This document shows positions 45,351-58,920 of a stretch of 64,000 bases of DNA, one piece after another (the stretch's first letter is position 1; each line of letters opens with the position of its first letter). Location: contig NJPS01000057.1 of assembly GCA_002946415.1 (NCBI GenBank), positions 248,001-312,000 on the forward strand. The letters run 5' to 3'. The notes under the pieces were generated by a model that ran no database searches, was not told the origin of the DNA, and worked only from the letters and a program-made list of their open reading frames with translations. The position numbers were made by a program, and so were the translations under genes. This DNA comes from Rutstroemia sp. NJR-2017a BVV2. Its lineage: Eukaryota > Ascomycota > Leotiomycetes > Helotiales > Rutstroemiaceae.

Positions 45351-45564
45351 TGTGACGAACCTCACGAAAGCAACCTAGAGCTAGCTACCTGCCTGAGGTT
45401 TGCTTAGTCAAACTCCCTGTCTAAGCCGCTATAGTGTTAGTATACTATATACTCTATATGTGATCAACCTCCTATATTTAAACTCTTCGAGCTCTAGAGC
45501 TCTCTTAGTTCTTTAGTTGTTAATTCTAAAGCTAAATCTACTCTATTATTGAAGGTTCATTATA
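45351..45564 (+). repeat. 3' LTR of the gypsy chromodomain element
   Basis: 214 bp, colinear with the 5' LTR, followed by the TAAAC target duplication. It is more RIP-affected than the 5' copy (for example CCATATGCTCTG reads CTATATACTCTA). Confidence 0.95.
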
Positions 45565-45569
45565 TAAAC

Positions 45570-46391
45570 CTTTTATAGTTCTATAAAGACTTTATCTTCT
45601 ATCTATTTAATTCTTTTTCTTTATAATATTATTATTATCTTTTTTATTTTTATCTTTACTTCTCTTATTTCTTTATTATATTTATATTATATCTATATTA
45701 CTTATATTATTTCTTTTTGAATTTTTTGCTTATTATTATAATATTTATCTATATAGATTCCGAGATTACTTCTTATTTATCTAATAATATAAAGTTAATA
45801 TATCTTTATTATCTTTGCTATTTCAAGTAGTTTATAACCGATTTAACTATCTATTATACTTCTAAACTAAGAACTATTTATTATATCTATTGTTTTCAAT
45901 AGAAAACCAAGTATTATCTTATAAATAGATTTTATCTTTTGATTATACTTTACTAACTAAATTAGATCTTACTATAATTTTGTATTAAGGTTAATAAATT
46001 AATATCTTTAACTAATTAATATACTATTATATCAGAAAGTAAATCTAAAGATAGATTTATAACTTGATATCTCAAATCTACTTAATCTTATTATATTAGT
46101 TAAATTGAGTTTATATTTTCGAAGAAGAATTAAGAGAATAGTACTAAATTGAAGATATTATAGAATATTATAATTACTAAGTTGAAGATATTAAACCAGA
46201 TCTCTAATATCTTAAATAATATTTTGGATATTATATATTACAATATAAGTTTTATCTATATTTTGTTTCTATTTATATCTTATTAACTTTATATCTTTTT
46301 ATCTAGAGTTATCTCCTTCTTATTATCTATAATAATAAGGAAATCGATCTTAATAATATATAGAAAGATAATATTCTCTATAACTAATATA
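45570..46391. other. AT-rich matrix between the gypsy and copia elements
   Basis: About 820 bp of nearly pure A/T sequence without a usable frame. It continues the RIP-mutated DNA into which both elements inserted. Confidence 0.6.
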
Positions 46392-46396
46392 ATAGT

Positions 46397-46767
46397 TATC
46401 GGAACATCGGTGCTTCGGCCAGGCAATAGCCGCACGGGCCATCATACCTCAGGCATAAAGCGTACCCCATCAAAATGGCTACATGCATTTTAGGTCGCTA
46501 TATACCTACCTATACATCTGTATATACCGAAGCTGGAGTACCGGAGAGTATTAAAAGGAGCTTCGGAGTACACTTATTATGTACCATAAATAAGCCATTA
46601 TACAGCCAGTTAGTTGTAGAAGAATAAGACGATTTTACCCATTGACATAAGCTAGCCATTGTACGCTCAGCCTAGTATCCCGGGTAAACATCGGCACAAG
46701 TTCACATGACCTTATTGGATCTTCCCCCCTTTGAGCATATTACTTTTATGAGAAGGTCCAACCAATA
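46397..46767 (+). repeat. 5' LTR of the copia element
   Basis: Starts TATCGGAACATCGG (probably TGTCGG originally) and ends CCAACCAATA. It matches the 3' LTR along its full 371 bp; the visible differences are transitions. Confidence 0.93.
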
Positions 46768-47099
46768 CTGATCAGTAGTTGATCCTATTGATACCACTAT
46801 ACACTTCGGTCGTTGGCCAAATATCCCCCTCAACCGCAGACCAGCAAGGTACCCCGATCCGTATATAGTAACCTATATCTACAATAGCACCCCAAAACTA
46901 TATCCCCGAGGGATGGAGTTAGTACACAATCAATACTGTACTGCTCTACGAGGACTACAACTTCTCAGATAAGTCCTTCTGTACAAAGACTGCTATTACC
47001 ACCTATATTATCCAATTTATCATACAGACTACATAAGCAAAAGAAACTAACCATAACCTATAGACTATATACCATGATGATTTCGAAGGATGAATAGAA

Positions 47100-48320
47100 G
47101 AGCTATTCGCTCTAGCTAGTACAGTACTCCTCCGTCAACTACAAGTATATATAATGGAACAAGGGGTATTCGTTCAAAATGTTATTGGAGACAGATCATA
47201 CACTAAGGTCTTTATAGCACTTCTTAGAGAAGAGAAACCCCATAAATAGACAGAAGAAGAGTTCCAGCAACTTGGGACCTACTGTGGATCTCCTAAAGCA
47301 AGGGCTTTAGGCAAGCAAACTAGTCCCCTTCGACCTATAGTGGAAGTACCGCAAACCCCTTCCGTAGCCCCAGATACAGACCGAAACCCGCCAAAGCAGC
47401 AGGAGGCCGAGAAACCGGTGCATACACCAGAAATTAGCGGGGAAGCCCGGGTTCAGCACCCCACCCCTATTTGGAATCCTTCCGGCCGTATCAGCAGCAC
47501 CCCGCATCCTGCTTTAGATTCCGCAATCATCACTGCGCAGGACCCTTCGGCGTACAGCAAACAGCTTAGCAACCTGCATAAGCTCTTAAATGACAACCGG
47601 AAGAAGTACAGCGGTAAGATGTACGAAGTGATCGACATCAAGCTCAGAGTCTTCTGGGACTACTACACAAAAGCAGGCTTACCTCCAGAAGCATATACCT
47701 TCGGATTCTCATCCATCCTAAGAGATCGGGCATTGGATTACTTCTTCAATCAGATCTCAGGAAGGAACCTCTCCTTTCGTACAATACGAGATATAATCCA
47801 AGAGTACTTCGAGACAGACAAACAGAAGCAGACTTACCTTTCTAAATGGAGGTCTATTACATACCAAAGCATACAACAGCAGCACCCTAACAAGACTGAG
47901 ATACAATACCTCGAGCTACTCTTTGATAAGGTCCGTACCCTACAGAAGGGCTTATCATATAAATATCAGAACGAGTACAATCTACGGGATCAAATCCTCA
48001 ATGCATGCCAAGGCGTACCTGACTATAGCTTTGCACTATATAAGCCGTCAGATACCTTTGAGTCAGTATACTCAGATCTATGCAACTCCATTGCTACTGC
48101 CGTATACAACCATCAGCAATCCACTACACTCGTTGCGGACAAGCAGTACTAGGTCGACCGAAAGTACGAGGGTTCTCGTACCCGTTACGGCCGTAATACT
48201 CCACAACAGTTTTCTGCTCGAGGAAGGTGGACCGCAAGGGCACAAGTACCCCGTAAACACCCAGAACGACCTGGAAAGAGGTACCTTATATACAAGAAAG
48301 AAGGATACTAGTCCATAAAC
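47100..48320 (+). pseudogene. gag region of the copia element
   Basis: A long frame around 47,235-48,150 includes a Pro/Gln-rich leader (EVPQTPSVAPDTDRNPPKQQ) and a copia-type gag core (KVFWDYYTKAGLPPE-like, FQTDKQKQTYLSKW-like). It is broken by TAG at 48150-48152 and again at 48308-48310. The upstream boundary is uncertain because stops interrupt the frame before 47,235. Confidence 0.7.
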
Positions 48321-51300
48321 CATCCTAGTACAGAAGTAAAGAAAGCATTTAACGAATACAAAGAGCAGCTAATTACTGAAGAAGACTTTAGCAACAGTGA
48401 GGCAGACCAGTACATCCAGTACGAAGAAGAGCAGCAAGAAGAAGAAGTACCAGAGGATCAAGGAGGAAGTATATACGAGCAGATACTTACAGAGCTTGGC
48501 CCAATCGACGGCCAGCAGGCAATAAATACACTTCTTGATCAAAGCACTATATACCTATTTACACAAGAGGACTTGAAACCATCTCAAGTACAGTACGAAG
48601 AGATCTTTACCTTTGAGGAACGATACTCTGCAGCCAAGTTCCAGAGGATTATACCAGATAGTAGAGCATCTGGCGTCTCTACAGCAGGAGAACCTCAATT
48701 TCAAGTACTACAGCGAGAAGACCCCAGTATTGTACTTACCCAGGCAGACGACAAGGACCATACGATCCGCTTCGGGAAGGGAATAGCAAGCGTTAAGGGT
48801 ACTACTGTCGTTAGTACACCAGTAGGTGCAATTACCTTCCACATCGTCACAGCCAATACCCCCTTTCTCTACTGTATCCAGGATATGGATAAGATGAACG
48901 TACGGTTTGATAACCTACACAATATCCTCGTACAAGGAGATAATATTGTCCCTATCGTCCGGAAATGGGGACATCCTTGGATACTTCTAAAGAAAGAAGA
49001 AGCAATTGCATAAGCATACATAACGGAAAAAGAGCTGAAGCAGCTACATCGACGTTTCGGACACCCGTCCGTACGCAAGCTGTCACTACTGCTGGAGAAA
49101 GCAAGACAAGAGGATATTAATATACATACACTTGAACATCTCACCAAGTACTACAGGCACTACCAGTTACATACCAAGTCACCAGGCAGGTTCAAGTTTA
49201 CAATCAAGGACGATATCGACTTCAACTACGCCATCATCGTCGACATCATATACATAGGAGGTACACCAGTACTTCACCTTATAGACGAAGCAACCGCATT
49301 TAATACAGCACGGTTCCTAAAGAACATCTCAGCGAAAACCACATAGAATACAGTACATACATACTGGATTGATACGTACCAGGGACCACCCGATTATATC
49401 GTACATGATACAGGAACCAACTTCGCATCCAATGAGTTCAGGCAAAACGCACGCACTATAGGCTCCGAGGTGAAGGAGGTACCAGTCGAAACACATAATA
49501 ATGTAGGCAAGGTCGAGCGCTACCATACCCCTCTCCGACGAGCATACGAGATCTTAAGCGAAGAGCTACAGGACGAGCAGATCTCCCGAGATGATATACT
49601 ACAAATGGCTGTTAAAGCAATCAACGACACAGCAGGTCCGGACAGACTAGTACCTACTCTCTTAGTCTTCGGCGCCTACCCCCGGCTCAACCATCAATCA
49701 ATCCCATCACCATCTATACGCGTACGAGCAGATACAATCGACAAAGCAATAACAGAAGTCAGGAAGCATAATGCTCAACGGCAGGTAAAGGACGCACTAG
49801 AAGTTAGGAATAGCCCACGAACCTCTGACCTAATTAACCTCCCCCTCCAATCGGATATACGCATCTACAGGGAAAAAGGCGGATAGACAGGACCATTCAA
49901 ACTTATCGGTATAGAAGGAGAGGATAGAATCGTACATATGCCAGCAGGTCCGACCCGCTTTCGGACGACATCTATAAAACCCTTCTACTTGGAAGAGATT
50001 CCAGAGCTTCAGATCCAAACCGAACGCCCTGTTCAGCCTGGCCACAAAAAGGATGGCCCAGCAGCTCCCCGGAAGCTGATCCCGCAAGTCATAATCCCTT
50101 TCCGACAGGCAGAAGCGTTCTTGACAAAGAAAGAGCAAAGCGACTATGAGCTAGCACAGCAACTACGTATACAAGGCACCATCACTACAGCAGGAGCACC
50201 CTTCGAGCTCTCTCAAAAGACGGAAATTGACAGCTTGATTGCCCGTAGAGTATTCGAAATGGTACAGTACGATCCAGCTGTACATAAGGGACGCATCTTC
50301 AACACCAGACTAGTCAACGAGGTGAAGGGCAAAACAACGTCAGCTCCGTACGAGAAGAGCAGGCTCGTAGCACAAGGGTACAACGACCAAGGCAAAGAGA
50401 GCATTCTCACATAAGCACCTACAGTGCAGAGATCAAGTCAACGTCTGCTAGAAGCATTAGTCCCCACACTCCAAGCACAAGGGATGAGAGTAAGTATACG
50501 CGACATCACACAAGCATACCCACAATCGACTACCGAACTAGCCCGTACGATTATTGCTAGGTTACCAAGGCAGATCGAACACCAGTACCCTAAAGGAACA
50601 ATAATGATCATCCGCAAACCCCTATACGGCATAGCAGAAGCAGGTATGTATTGGTAGGTTACATACCACACACACCACCGCGAGAAGCTCGATATGGAAA
50701 CATCCTCGTACGACCCATACCTCTTGATCACCACATCTCAGGATGCATTCGCAGTAGTTGCCCTACAAACCGATGATACACTTATCCTAGGAAATGAAGT
50801 ATTCCATAACAAGGAAGCACAAGAGTTAAAGAGAGCTAGTTTGATCGCAAAGCCAGCAGAAGTACTTACATCCGCAAGCTCCCTAACCTTCAACGGATAC
50901 CGCCTAATTCAAGAGGGTAACGAGCTATTGATTATACAGAAGGGACAAGGCCAGAAGATCAAGACAGTTGAGCTAGCATCTAAGCAGCATACGAATAACT
51001 ACCGCGAGCAACGCGCTAGAGGCGCTTACCTCTCAAGCATATACCAGCCAGAAGCAAGCTTCGACCTTTCGGTTGCAGCACAGCATCAGGAACCTACGGA
51101 TAACGATATACAAGCACTCAATAAGCATCTCCAGTAGCAAATAGACAACCCGGAAAGAGAACTACACTATATACCGCTGAATCTGAGCTATACCAAGCTC
51201 TTCGTATACGTTGATGGCTCGTTTGCCAACAATAAGGACCTTAGCTCGCAAATAGGGTTCGTCATTTTTATGGCAACCGAAGAGCACACAGCCGAAGCAT

Positions 51301-51716
51301 TCAAGATAAGAGGCAACCTTGTACATTGGAGCAGCACTAAGAGCAAACGCGTTACCAGAAGCATCCTTGCTTCCGAGATCTACGCAATGGTCGCTGGCGT
51401 CGACATAGCCATCATCATGAGCCAAACACTCGGTACGATCCTAAAGCAGCTGCACCTGCCAGTACTACCAACTGTGGTATACACCGATTCATACAGCTTG
51501 TACGACTGCCTAGTCAAGCTTAGGACGACGAAAGAGAAGCATTTAATGATCGATATTATGGCATTACGACAATCGTACGAACGCAGAGAACTAGCTGAAG
51601 TACGATAGATCAAAGGAGATGATAATCCAGCTGATACTATGACGAAAGCAACTCCAAACAAAGCGCTCGAGAAGGCACTAAACGACAACGAGCTCACCGT
51701 ACGTATAGAAGGATAA
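48321..51716 (+). pseudogene. pol of the copia element (PR-IN-RT-RH)
   Basis: The protease motif reads IPDSRASGVSTAGEPQFQ (near 48,650), so the D-T/S-G core has a Gly to Arg change of RIP type. A GAG-pre-like LHRRFGHPSVRKL follows near 49,045, then integrase (49,200-49,720; VHDTGTNFASNEF, VETHNNVGKVERYH). The copia RT (50,270-50,850) has the usual fungal QTDDTLILGN motif. RNase H (51,190-51,600) has YVDGSFANNKDLSSQIGF, ILASEIYAMV and YTDSYSLYDCL. Stops (for example at 49,344, 50,412 and 50,655) fall at expected Trp/Gln positions. Confidence 0.88.
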
Positions 51717-52174
51717 GTAGTCCGAAAAGAGAAGTAATATCGGAGAAGGAGGATCCCTTATATTTTTCCTTATTTCCTTGAATTCACTTATTTTTAGTCA
51801 GGATAATGCCGGAGATTTTAAAGTTTAAGTTTCTGTTTCCACAGCAACACCATATAAAATCGACACTTTTAAGAACACCCTTGGAGATGGACACAAGCAA
51901 CGAAGGATATACGAAAAGGAAGAATAGAATTTTAAGAATCGACACTCGATATACACTATATATAAAGGAGCTAAAAAGATAAGAATATATAAAGAGCTCC
52001 TTAGTTTCATAGCGAAAGCGACCATTATTTCAACAATTTTGGGCGCAACTGGTTGCAGGCAAAATAGGAGGGCAGGAGGGATCGAAAATGAGCTTATAAC
52101 TAAAGCCCGCTTACCTAAGCAACATATCACATGCGCATATAACGTGCACAGGCCGAAAAAGAAAAAGTTGCCAA

Positions 52175-52545
52175 TATCGGAACATCGGTACTTCGGCTAG
52201 GCAATAGCCATATAGGTTATCATACCTCAGGTATAAAGTGTACCCCATCAAAATAGCTGTATACATTTTAGGTCGCTGCATACCTATCTATGCATCTACA
52301 TATGCCGAAGCTGGAGTACCGGAGAGTATTAAAAGGAGCTTCAGAGTACACTTATTATATACCATAAATAAGCCATTGTACGGCCAGTTAGTTGTAGAAG
52401 AATAAGACGATTTTACCCATTGATATAAGCTGGCCATTATGCGCTCAGCCTAGTATCCCGGGTAAACATTAGCATAAGTTCACATAACCTTATTGGATCT
52501 TCCCCTCTTTAAGTATATTACTTTTATAAGAAGGTCCAACCAACA
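52175..52545 (+). repeat. 3' LTR of the copia element
   Basis: 371 bp, ends CCAACCAACA followed by ATAGT. It keeps the CA end that is changed to TA in the 5' copy. Confidence 0.93.
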
Positions 52546-52550
52546 ATAGT

Positions 52551-53256
52551 AGTTATATTTCTAGTAATAGAAGAAATTAATTATAGTTTTAGGTTTTTAA
52601 ATAATTTTTCTTTTCTTATAGATACTAACTAGTTAGTATAAGAATATTAGAAAGGAAAAAGATTTTCTTATTAGTTTTAGTTTTTATTTTTAGAATTTAA
52701 ATTTGAATATATAGTTTTTCACTTCTATTTTATACTTATATATATTATAACTTAACTTTGTTATATTAATGATTTTAAATATTTCTAGATAGCTTCTTAT
52801 ATCTATAATAAATTTATTTCTAATTTCTATATATCTTCTACTAAGATATAATCTTTCTATTATATTAAATATTATCTTTCTCTTTTTTTATTCTAGTAAT
52901 CTTGAACTAATTCAATTTCCTACTTTAGTTAATCTTCTATCTATATTAATAATAGTTTAGCTATTTCTCCTTTCTGGTTTATTTATAATTTTAATAAAGA
53001 AATATGAAAAATATTATAAATTCGGAAATAAGATAGCAATTATATATAATATATTTAACTATAGTTACTAATATATTTAAGAATCATAAATAAATTTAAA
53101 TACTTATTTATTAATTTTGTATTTGATCTAAGTTATTTAATATTATAGAATCTGATTATAACCTAATTATTAACTTGGAATTGTTACTATTTATACTTCG
53201 AATTATAAAATTTCTTCTAATATTCTTATACTAAACAGAGATAGATTATTAGCAAA
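52551..53256. other. AT-rich matrix
   Basis: About 700 bp of strongly A/T-biased sequence continuing the pre-insertion target of the copia element. No gene, and no LTR, is recognised. Confidence 0.6.
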
Positions 53257-53261
53257 ATATA

Positions 53262-53811
53262 TATTACGATATACTTAGAATAAGAGCCTAAGGATCTTAG
53301 GCTCAGAAGATAACTAATCACTATTTGGTAAAGTCGAACCATTATATAGAGATTATATAATAAAGTAGAGTCTAGATATCTATACTTATAGTACAGAGAT
53401 AGAAAAAAGATATCTACAATTATTGGTATACCTTTGTAAGAAACAGTACTATAGAAATAAGGTATCTAGGAAGAGATAGGTACTAAAGTAATTAATAGTA
53501 TCTTTAATAGAACTTCAGACTAGAATTATATAATATCCTAGTAGCTTCTAGTAGTTCTAGTAATAGGAATTGATAGAACTGATAAGATAATAGAAAACAA
53601 AGATCTATATAACTAGATAGTTTTCCTTAGTATATAGAGCTTTATACTTAATAATAATTACTATTTGTTTATCTACTATTACAATTACGATCGATTCTCT
53701 ATATAACTATTTTCAATAATAAACTTACAATAGTACTATTAGTTGTTACAATCTTTAGTATTCGAGATTCTGATTATTTCTATATAACTTAGAAGATAAG
53801 TATTCGTAATA
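53262..53811 (+). repeat. 5' LTR of the old gypsy element
   Basis: Begins TATTACGATATACTTAG and ends TATTCGTAATA (probably TG...CA originally). It aligns along 550 bp with 59575-60124, differing mainly by transitions. Confidence 0.9.
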
Positions 53812-53929
53812 CTTTAAGTACTATTATTATTTTATATACCGAATCGATATAGCTCTATAAAATCTATCTACTACTCGGACTATAGATACTAGAGATTATA
53901 ATAACGATATTCTTATAAGAAATAGATTT

Positions 53930-55030
53930 TCTACAAACCTCAAGTTACAAGAAACCTTTAAAGTCGCTAATCTAGATAAGTTTTATAAAGACTAATAAGA
54001 ACTTAAGATATTCCTTTTGTAGTTCGGAATATACTTCCGATTTAACCCCGATAAATTCGATACTAGAGATATAAAGAATATTTATATTATTTCCTACTTT
54101 AGGAGTAAAATATTGAAATAAATCAAATTCTTTTTTTCAGACTACTTCGAGAATAGTATATAACTATAGAACTATATAGCTATAACTACCAAGATCTTCG
54201 ACTTATAGAAGGGATTTCGTATAGAAATCTGAAGAGTTTTTGGAAATATCAATTCTATCAAGATAGTAGAGTATCGTTTATTTGGACTTAGATAAATAGG
54301 GTTAGCTATCAATTATACTATCGAATTCAGAAAATGGTCTAATTAGACTAAATAGGGAACTACTACCTTGATCAGCTATTATAAATATAGGTTGAAAGAC
54401 TTTATTAAACTAGAATTAACAAGACAAATATAGGAAGATAATAATAATCTAGATAAATAGATTAAGGATTCTATTTAGATTGATAACTAGTACTATAAAT
54501 ATCTCCAAGAAAAGTAGTTCTATAGAACTAGAAGTCGGGCTAGACTTAACAAAGGCAAACTACAATATTCTAGACAATGAAATACTAGGGAAAGGATTTA
54601 TAGTAATTCTATAGAACTAGATATAATAAGTTCAAAGAATAATTTTTCCCAAGAAGAAAAGAATTATAAATGAAAAAAGAAACTTTATTTCAAATATAGT
54701 TTTCCAGATTACCAAATACAAGATTACCGAAAAAAGCTTCAAGGAATAAGATCTAAACAAATTAACTAGAAAAGAAAGAAATAATTTAAGTCTATAATAG
54801 AATAAGATAATAGTTAGACTATATCCAGATACCAATTAAGTATAATAAATAGTTATTATATTACTCAAGAAATAGATTATATATAACTATTATAGATTAT
54901 CTATTATAGAGATTCTTATCTAGTTTATAAAGTAGATAAGAAGGGGATAAACTGATACTTAAAGAAGCCTAATAGTAAGAAAACTACTATTTAAGATAAA
55001 TCTCCAAAGTAAAAAAAGATATAATTTCTA
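53930..55030 (+). pseudogene. gag relic of the old gypsy element
   Basis: A conceptual frame with many stops keeps gag-like order. It ends in a zinc-knuckle remnant in which cysteines of a C-x2-C-x4-H-x4-C pattern read as Tyr/Ser (YFKYSFPDYQIQDYRKK near 54,690-54,740), as expected from G to A changes in TGY codons. Confidence 0.6.
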
Positions 55031-55599
55031 AAAAGAATCAGTTATTATAGAACTAGGTTTTAGAGAAAAAAGGAATTTACTAGTTTACTAAATAATAATA
55101 GATTCTGGAATAATACTCGAAATATCCGAGATCAACCAATTATAGATTGCTATTACAAATTGGAACTTGAGATTAGTTTTATTAGAATATAATAAAAAAC
55201 TCAAATCTATCAAAGATTTAAGGAATTTCAGTAATATAATCTACCAAGCAATAGAGAGACTTAGAAGATTATTTATCAATATAGTTATAAAGACTAATAA
55301 AATATATTACTATAAGAACTGAATTAACTATAATAGATAGTATTATAAGTCTTTAGATATAAGGTATCTACCAAGTATATCGATATTCTTATTAATCGAA
55401 TTCTTAGAATAAAGATTAGAATAGATCTAAGTATAGTTTGAGAAGATATAATCGATACTTAGAAAAGATTCTTTGGTTTTATAAAAGATAATAAGTTTAA
55501 GATTATAGACCGAAACCAGAAAAAAATTAATTAGGAATAACTTACCGAAGATATAAATAGAAGACTAGTTAGAGAGCTAAAGACTATTTTAGAATCAGG

Positions 55600-58500
55600 A
55601 TAGATCCTTTATACTATATATATAAACAGGTATTTGTTTCAAACAATAGTAGACTTGGGAGCAATAGAAAATTTTATAATATCAGAAACTATAGTATTAA
55701 CGAAATTACGAATCTTTAAGAAACCAGTTCTATATAAGCTTTACTTTATCGATAGATAATTAGCTAAAGAGAATAAATTGGTTCAATATAAAATATAAGA
55801 ATTCGAAATATAACTAAGATAGTATTCTGAATAGATAAAAATAGATTTAATTCTACTAAAAGAATATCAACTGATTTTGGGAATACTATAATTAGAGAGC
55901 TATAATCTATATATCAACTAGATTATAAGAACTATATAGTATAATAAATATAAGTATAAGAAAGAATTTATATAAGATCTTATAAGACCAATACCTAGTC
56001 AAAAGTTAAAGATAATATATTTACCGAGGTCGAATATCTTAGCCTAGGATCCCTTACTGAAAAATATATCAATATAGTATTAGAGATATATCGAGATCTT
56101 CAAGGAAAAACCTTAAAAGGATATTTTGCTAAAGTACTAGCTTTAGAATTATAAGATAAATTTGGAAGAAGAAAAGAAATTACTATTCTTACTAATTATA
56201 CTATTATCGAAGAAGAAGCTTAAGTTGCTTTATAAATATCTCGACGAAAACCTAGTAAAAGGATTTATAAAGAAATTCTTTTTATTTATAGAAATACCAA
56301 TCTTCTTTATACCTAAGAAAGAAGATAAGAAAGATAGACTAGTTATTAATTATCAAAAACTTAATACTATTACTATTAAAGATCGATATCTATTACTACT
56401 AGCTAGTAAATTACAAGATCGAATCAGAAAGACTAAATATTTTACAAAATTGGATCAGTATACAAAATTCAATCTAATTCGAATCAAGGAAGGAGATAAA
56501 TAGAAAACAGTATTTTATATATAATATAGATACTATAAATACCAAGTTATATCTTTTGGGTTTATTAATATATTAGTAATATATATATATCTAGTTAATA
56601 ACTTATTAAAGAAATATTTTGATAATTACTATATAGTATACTTAGATAATATCTTGATCTTTATCGAAATCTTCGAAGAATATATCAAGATTGTAAAGGA
56701 AATACTTCAGATATTAACAGATATAGATATTCTACTGAAGCCTTCGAAATATAAATTCTATATTACTGAAACCAAGTTTCTAAAATATATTATCAGTATA
56801 ATAAGACTCAAGATAAATCCAAATAAAGTAAAAGAAGTTCTAAAGTAAAAACAATTTACTATTATAAAAGAAATATAATCATTTTTAGAATTTACGAATT
56901 TTTATAAACGATTTATCAAAGACTATTTAAAAATTGTAATATCTCTTATAGAATTAACCAAGAAGGATATCGAGTATAAATAGAATAGTATAATATAATA
57001 GGTATTTGAAATCCTTAAATAAGTCTTTATATAAATATTAGTTCTTATTACCTTCGATCTTAAATAACCAATCATTATTGAGATAGATATATCAGATTAT
57101 ATATTAGATATAGTTCTAAGCTAGTTAAGCAAAGATAAGAAGCTATAGCCAATAGTATATTATTCAAGAAAGCTTCAGTTAACCAAGCTGAATTATAAGA
57201 TTTATAACAAAGAGTTTTTAGCAATTATCGATATTTTTAGAAAATAGAAAGTTTACCTTGAAGGATCTAAATATATAGTCTAAATCTATTTAGATTATAA
57301 GAATTTGGTATATTTTATAATAACCAAAGTTCTAAATAGATAATAAATACAATAGATAGAAATACTAGTTATATACAATTTCAAGATACTATATATTAAA
57401 GGAAACGAAAATACTAGAACTAATATATTTAGTAGAAAATCTGAATATCTAGAAAATAAAATATATAAATTATATATTATATTTCGCCAAAACAGAGATT
57501 CATTAATATTCAATTTAGTCCAATTAGCTACAATAATATCACTTTATAATAACTACTTGGAGAAATAAGTATAAGAGTATTATAAAAATAATTCTATTAT
57601 AAAATAAGTATTAGAACAATTAGGTAAAGGATTTATAATTAAGAACAAAGTTATATATTTCTATAAGAAGATATATATTCCTTTGATCTTAGTAAAACAA
57701 TTTACTTAAAAATAATATAAACTTCTGGTTTATAGATATTAAGGAATTACTAAGATATTTATAAAGATCAAAACAAATTTATATTTCCTATAAATAAGGA
57801 AGATAGTTAAGGAAGTTATCAGAAACTATAATATTTATATATAGAATAAAACCTTATAGTATATTTTGTATAGCTAGCTCAAAACTCCGGATATATCTAT
57901 TTAGCTATAGAAATCTATTATATAGAACTTTGTAGTTAAATTACTATTTTCAAAGGATCTAATAATAGAAGTAATATATAACTCTATTTTAATTATAGTA
58001 GATCGATTAACTAAATTTGGATATATAATTCTCTATAAGGAAAGTAGTATAGCTGAAAACTTAATTTATATATTTCTATAGATAATAATTAGTATATATA
58101 GTATACTAGATAAAATTATCTCTGATCAAGATAAGCTCTTTATATCGAAGTTCTGGTAAATACTTATAATACTACTAGAAATCAAAAGGAAGTTCTCAAT
58201 AATATTCTATCTATAGACTAATAATTAGATAGAATAATTGAATTAGATTATAGAATAGTACTTATATTGCTATATAAATTATTGATAGAATAATTAGATA
58301 GAACTATTACTGCTTATATAGTTTATATATAATATCTCAAAAACTGTAATAATAAATATATCATCGGTATATACCAATTTTGGCTTCAAACTAAAAATAT
58401 ATAATACCCAACTTCTAGATATAGTAAACTCGGATACCGGAATAACGAAAGTAGAGGATTTAAAGAATCTATATAAACAACTTTTACTTGATATCAAGTT

Positions 58501-58920
58501 CATTATATAATAAATAGTATAATATTATAACTAGAAATATAATATAGAACTAATATTTAAAGAAAGAGATAAAGTTTACTTTTTTAAACAAAATATCAAT
58601 ATAAAAAGACTAAGTAACAAATTGGACTATAAGAAACTAGAATCCTTTAAAGTTAAGGAAGTAATTAAACTAGTCAATTATTATCTAGAACTACTAAGAA
58701 TAATAAATATATATCTGGTATTCTATATTTCACTTCTCGAATCAATATTATTAGAAATACCGAATATATCTTATACCGATATTGAACTTCTAAACCTAGA
58801 TATTATATATAAAGTCGAAAGGATATTGGACTATAAGTATATTAGAGAAATACTTTATTATTTGATCAAATAGAAAGATTACCCAAATTCAGAAAATATA
58901 TAAAAACCAATTAAGAATCT
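55600..58920 (+). pseudogene. pol relic of the old gypsy element
   Basis: Protease remnant VDLGAIENFIISE (near 55,650; family pattern D-S-G-A). RT at 56,160-56,850 with FIPKKEDKKDRLVINYQKLN, KYFTKLDQYTKFNLIRI, and the catalytic motif VYLDNILIF, in which the second Asp has become Asn. RNase H (57,060-57,440) retains IEIDISDYILDIVLS and YYSRKLQLTKLNY. Integrase (57,840-58,300) retains IIVDRLTKFGYII and IISDQDKLFISKFW. A chromodomain-like EVEKILDYK-type segment is near 58,810. Numerous stops; non-functional. Confidence 0.82.

Larger units (their letters stand above)
39221..45564 (+). mobile_element. Ty3/gypsy LTR retrotransposon with chromodomain
   Basis: A complete 6.3 kb element: 214 bp LTRs at both ends, 5 bp target duplication TAAAC (39216-39220 and 45565-45569), gag and pol relics, and a polypurine tract directly before the 3' LTR. 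Domain order protease, RT, RNase H, integrase, chromodomain marks a Ty3/gypsy chromovirus-type element. Composition is near normal in contrast to its AT-rich surroundings. All reading frames carry TAG/TAA stops of RIP type, so it is not autonomous. Confidence 0.95.
46397..52545 (+). mobile_element. Ty1/copia LTR retrotransposon
   Basis: A complete 6.1 kb element with 371 bp LTRs and 5 bp target duplication ATAGT (46392-46396 and 52546-52550). Gag, protease, GAG-pre, integrase, copia-type RT and RNase H occur in copia order (integrase before RT). Purine-rich GAAAAAGAAAAAG lies at 52155-52167, just before the 3' LTR. Composition is near normal, with RIP-type stops throughout, so it is not autonomous. 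Confidence 0.95.

Noticed and set aside
54632..54835. Antisense open frames within the AT-rich elements
   Set aside because: Long hydrophobic Leu/Phe/Ile/Tyr frames arise by chance in A/T-only DNA opposite retroelement relics.
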